This document shows positions 5,224-6,136 of a stretch of DNA of 6,136 bases, piece by piece. The position numbers were made by a program, and so were the translations under genes. This stretch comes from Lachnospiraceae bacterium (GTDB taxonomy: Bacteria; Bacillota_A; Clostridia; Lachnospirales; Lachnospiraceae): the NCBI GenBank assembly GCA_018365895.1, contig JAGZJD010000105.1:1-6136 (forward strand), written 5' to 3'. The notes beneath the pieces were generated by a model. The model searched no databases, had not been told where the DNA came from, and was given only the letters and a program-made list of their open reading frames with translations. Position 1 is the first letter of the stretch. The number at the start of each line of letters is the position of its first letter.

Positions 5224-6136
5224 ATGGATGAGCAAAAAAAAGATTATCGTGTGGAACAGGATTCAATTGGAACGAAAGATGTTCCTAAATCGGTGTATTA
5301 TGGTGTTCAGTCACTTCGTGCGGCTGAAAATTTTCATATTACAGGATTAAATATGCATCCGGAAATTATCAATAGTCTTGCATACATTAAAAAGGCAGCT
5401 GCAATTACAAACTGTGAGGTCGGTATTTTAGATAAAACAATCGCAGATGCAATCGTAAAAGCATGTGATGAAATTTTAAAAGGAAAACTACATGATAACT
5501 TTATTGTAGATCCGATTCAGGGCGGAGCCGGAACATCTTTAAATATGAACGCCAATGAAGTAATTGCGAATCGTGCGATTGAAATACTTGGTGGAAAAAA
5601 GGGAGATTATTCTATTGTTAATCCGAATGACCATGTAAACTGTGGGCAATCTACAAACGACGTAATTCCGACAGCAGGAAAAATGACTTCACTTCGCCTT
5701 TTGAAAAATTTAAAATGTGAGTTAGAACTTTTATATGAGGCACTTTGCAAAAAAGCGGAAGAATTTGATCATGTTATTAAAATGGGACGTACACAAATGC
5801 AGGATGCTGTACCGATTCGTCTTGGACAGGAATTCGGTGCTTATGCAGTAGCAATACAAAGAGATATTCGTCGTATGGATAAAGCGATGGATGAGATGCG
5901 AGCTTTAAATATGGGAGGTACTGCTGTAGGAACCGGTATTAATGCAGATAAAAACTACCTAAAGAGAATCGTTCCGAATATTGTAGAAATATCAGGTATG
6001 GATTTTATTCAGGCGTTTGATTTGATTGATTCTACACAGAATCTGGATCCATTTGTTGCTGTTTCAGGGGCAATCAAAGCATGTGCAGTGACATTATCTA
6101 AGATTGCAAATGACCTCCGCCTTATGTCATCAGGAC
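5224..6136 (+). CDS. aspA: Aspartate ammonia-lyase, N-terminal 304 residues (3' end outside window)
   Basis: It catalyses reversible deamination of L-aspartate to fumarate and ammonia, as a cytoplasmic homotetramer of the aspartase/fumarase superfamily. Visible family features are VYYGVQSLRAAENF (24-37), QGGAGTSLNMNANEVIANRA (99-118, with the substrate-contact Thr at 104), NPNDHVNCGQSTND (133-146, with S143-T144-N145), GRTQMQDAVPIRLGQEF (188-204) and NDLRLMSSG (296-304). Aspartase rather than class II fumarase is favoured because residue 191 is Gln, as in E. coli AspA, where fumarase has His, and because the N-terminus and the NMNANEV block follow AspA. The catalytic GSS loop and the Lys of the MPxKxN signature lie beyond the edge, so the last third (family length about 470) cannot be checked. 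GGAGG (5209-5213) lies 10 nt before the ATG; another ATG at 5216 is in a different frame. The divergent LysR gene is its likely regulator. Confidence 0.92.
   Translation, partial: MDEQKKDYRVEQDSIGTKDVPKSVYYGVQSLRAAENFHITGLNMHPEIINSLAYIKKAAAITNCEVGILDKTIADAIVKACDEILKGKLHDNFIVDPIQGGAGTSLNMNANEVIANRAIEILGGKKGDYSIVNPNDHVNCGQSTNDVIPTAGKMTSLRLLKNLKCELELLYEALCKKAEEFDHVIKMGRTQMQDAVPIRLGQEFGAYAVAIQRDIRRMDKAMDEMRALNMGGTAVGTGINADKNYLKRIVPNIVEISGMDFIQAFDLIDSTQNLDPFVAVSGAIKACAVTLSKIANDLRLMSSG

Noticed and set aside
5224..6136. Class II fumarase as an alternative for the right-edge gene
   Set aside because: The GRTQ motif and N-terminal blocks follow E. coli AspA rather than fumarase GRTH; the missing C-terminal third leaves a small doubt.

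Overview
The window looks like a piece of an AT-rich Firmicutes chromosome, most likely a gut-type Clostridia (Lachnospiraceae-like). The evidence is strong AGGAGG-type ribosome binding sites before almost every gene, A/T-ending codons, short AT-rich intergenic gaps, and protein relatives typical of anaerobic Clostridia. This assignment is an inference from style, not a proven match. No RNA gene, CRISPR array, insertion sequence or phage gene is visible.

Layout. (1) On the minus strand at the left edge is a fold-type-I PLP-dependent (DegT-like) aminotransferase that runs off the window (1-572). It is preceded, 31 bp away and on the same strand, by an RpiR/MurR-family regulator (604-1446). (2) A 188-bp divergent control region (1447-1634) holds two back-to-back, overlapping sigma-A-type promoters and a duplicated 15-bp operator-like repeat, one copy of which forms a perfect 8+3+8 inverted repeat. 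(3) A plus-strand three-gene operon (1635-4162) encodes a 90-aa two-helix membrane protein, a sodium:solute symporter and a creatininase-family metal-dependent amidohydrolase, with a 1-nt overlap and a 21-nt gap between them. (4) A convergent LysR-type regulator (4155-5099, minus) has a stop codon that lies with the hydrolase stop inside one 8-bp palindrome. (5) A second divergent region (5100-5223) has a LysR-box dyad and interleaved promoters. (6) The first 304 codons of an aspartate ammonia-lyase (5224-6136, plus) run off the right edge.

How the genes fit together. The RpiR protein probably senses the imported compound or a product and controls both itself (plus the aminotransferase) and the transporter-hydrolase operon through the shared operators. 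The symporter and its small partner would bring in a small polar solute, and the creatininase-family enzyme would open or cleave its amide bond in the cytoplasm. The hydrolase keeps most metal-site residues of the family, but where true creatininase has NGHYEN it has NGHGGN, so its substrate is probably not simply creatinine. The LysR protein more likely belongs with the divergently transcribed aspartase: a dyad of LysR-box type sits about 66 bp upstream of the predicted aspartase transcription start, the usual recognition-site position for this family. Aspartase releases ammonia and fumarate from aspartate.

The region is a plausible, ordinary catabolic locus. Its most interesting points are the unassigned substrate of the symporter-hydrolase pair and the compact two-way promoter architecture.
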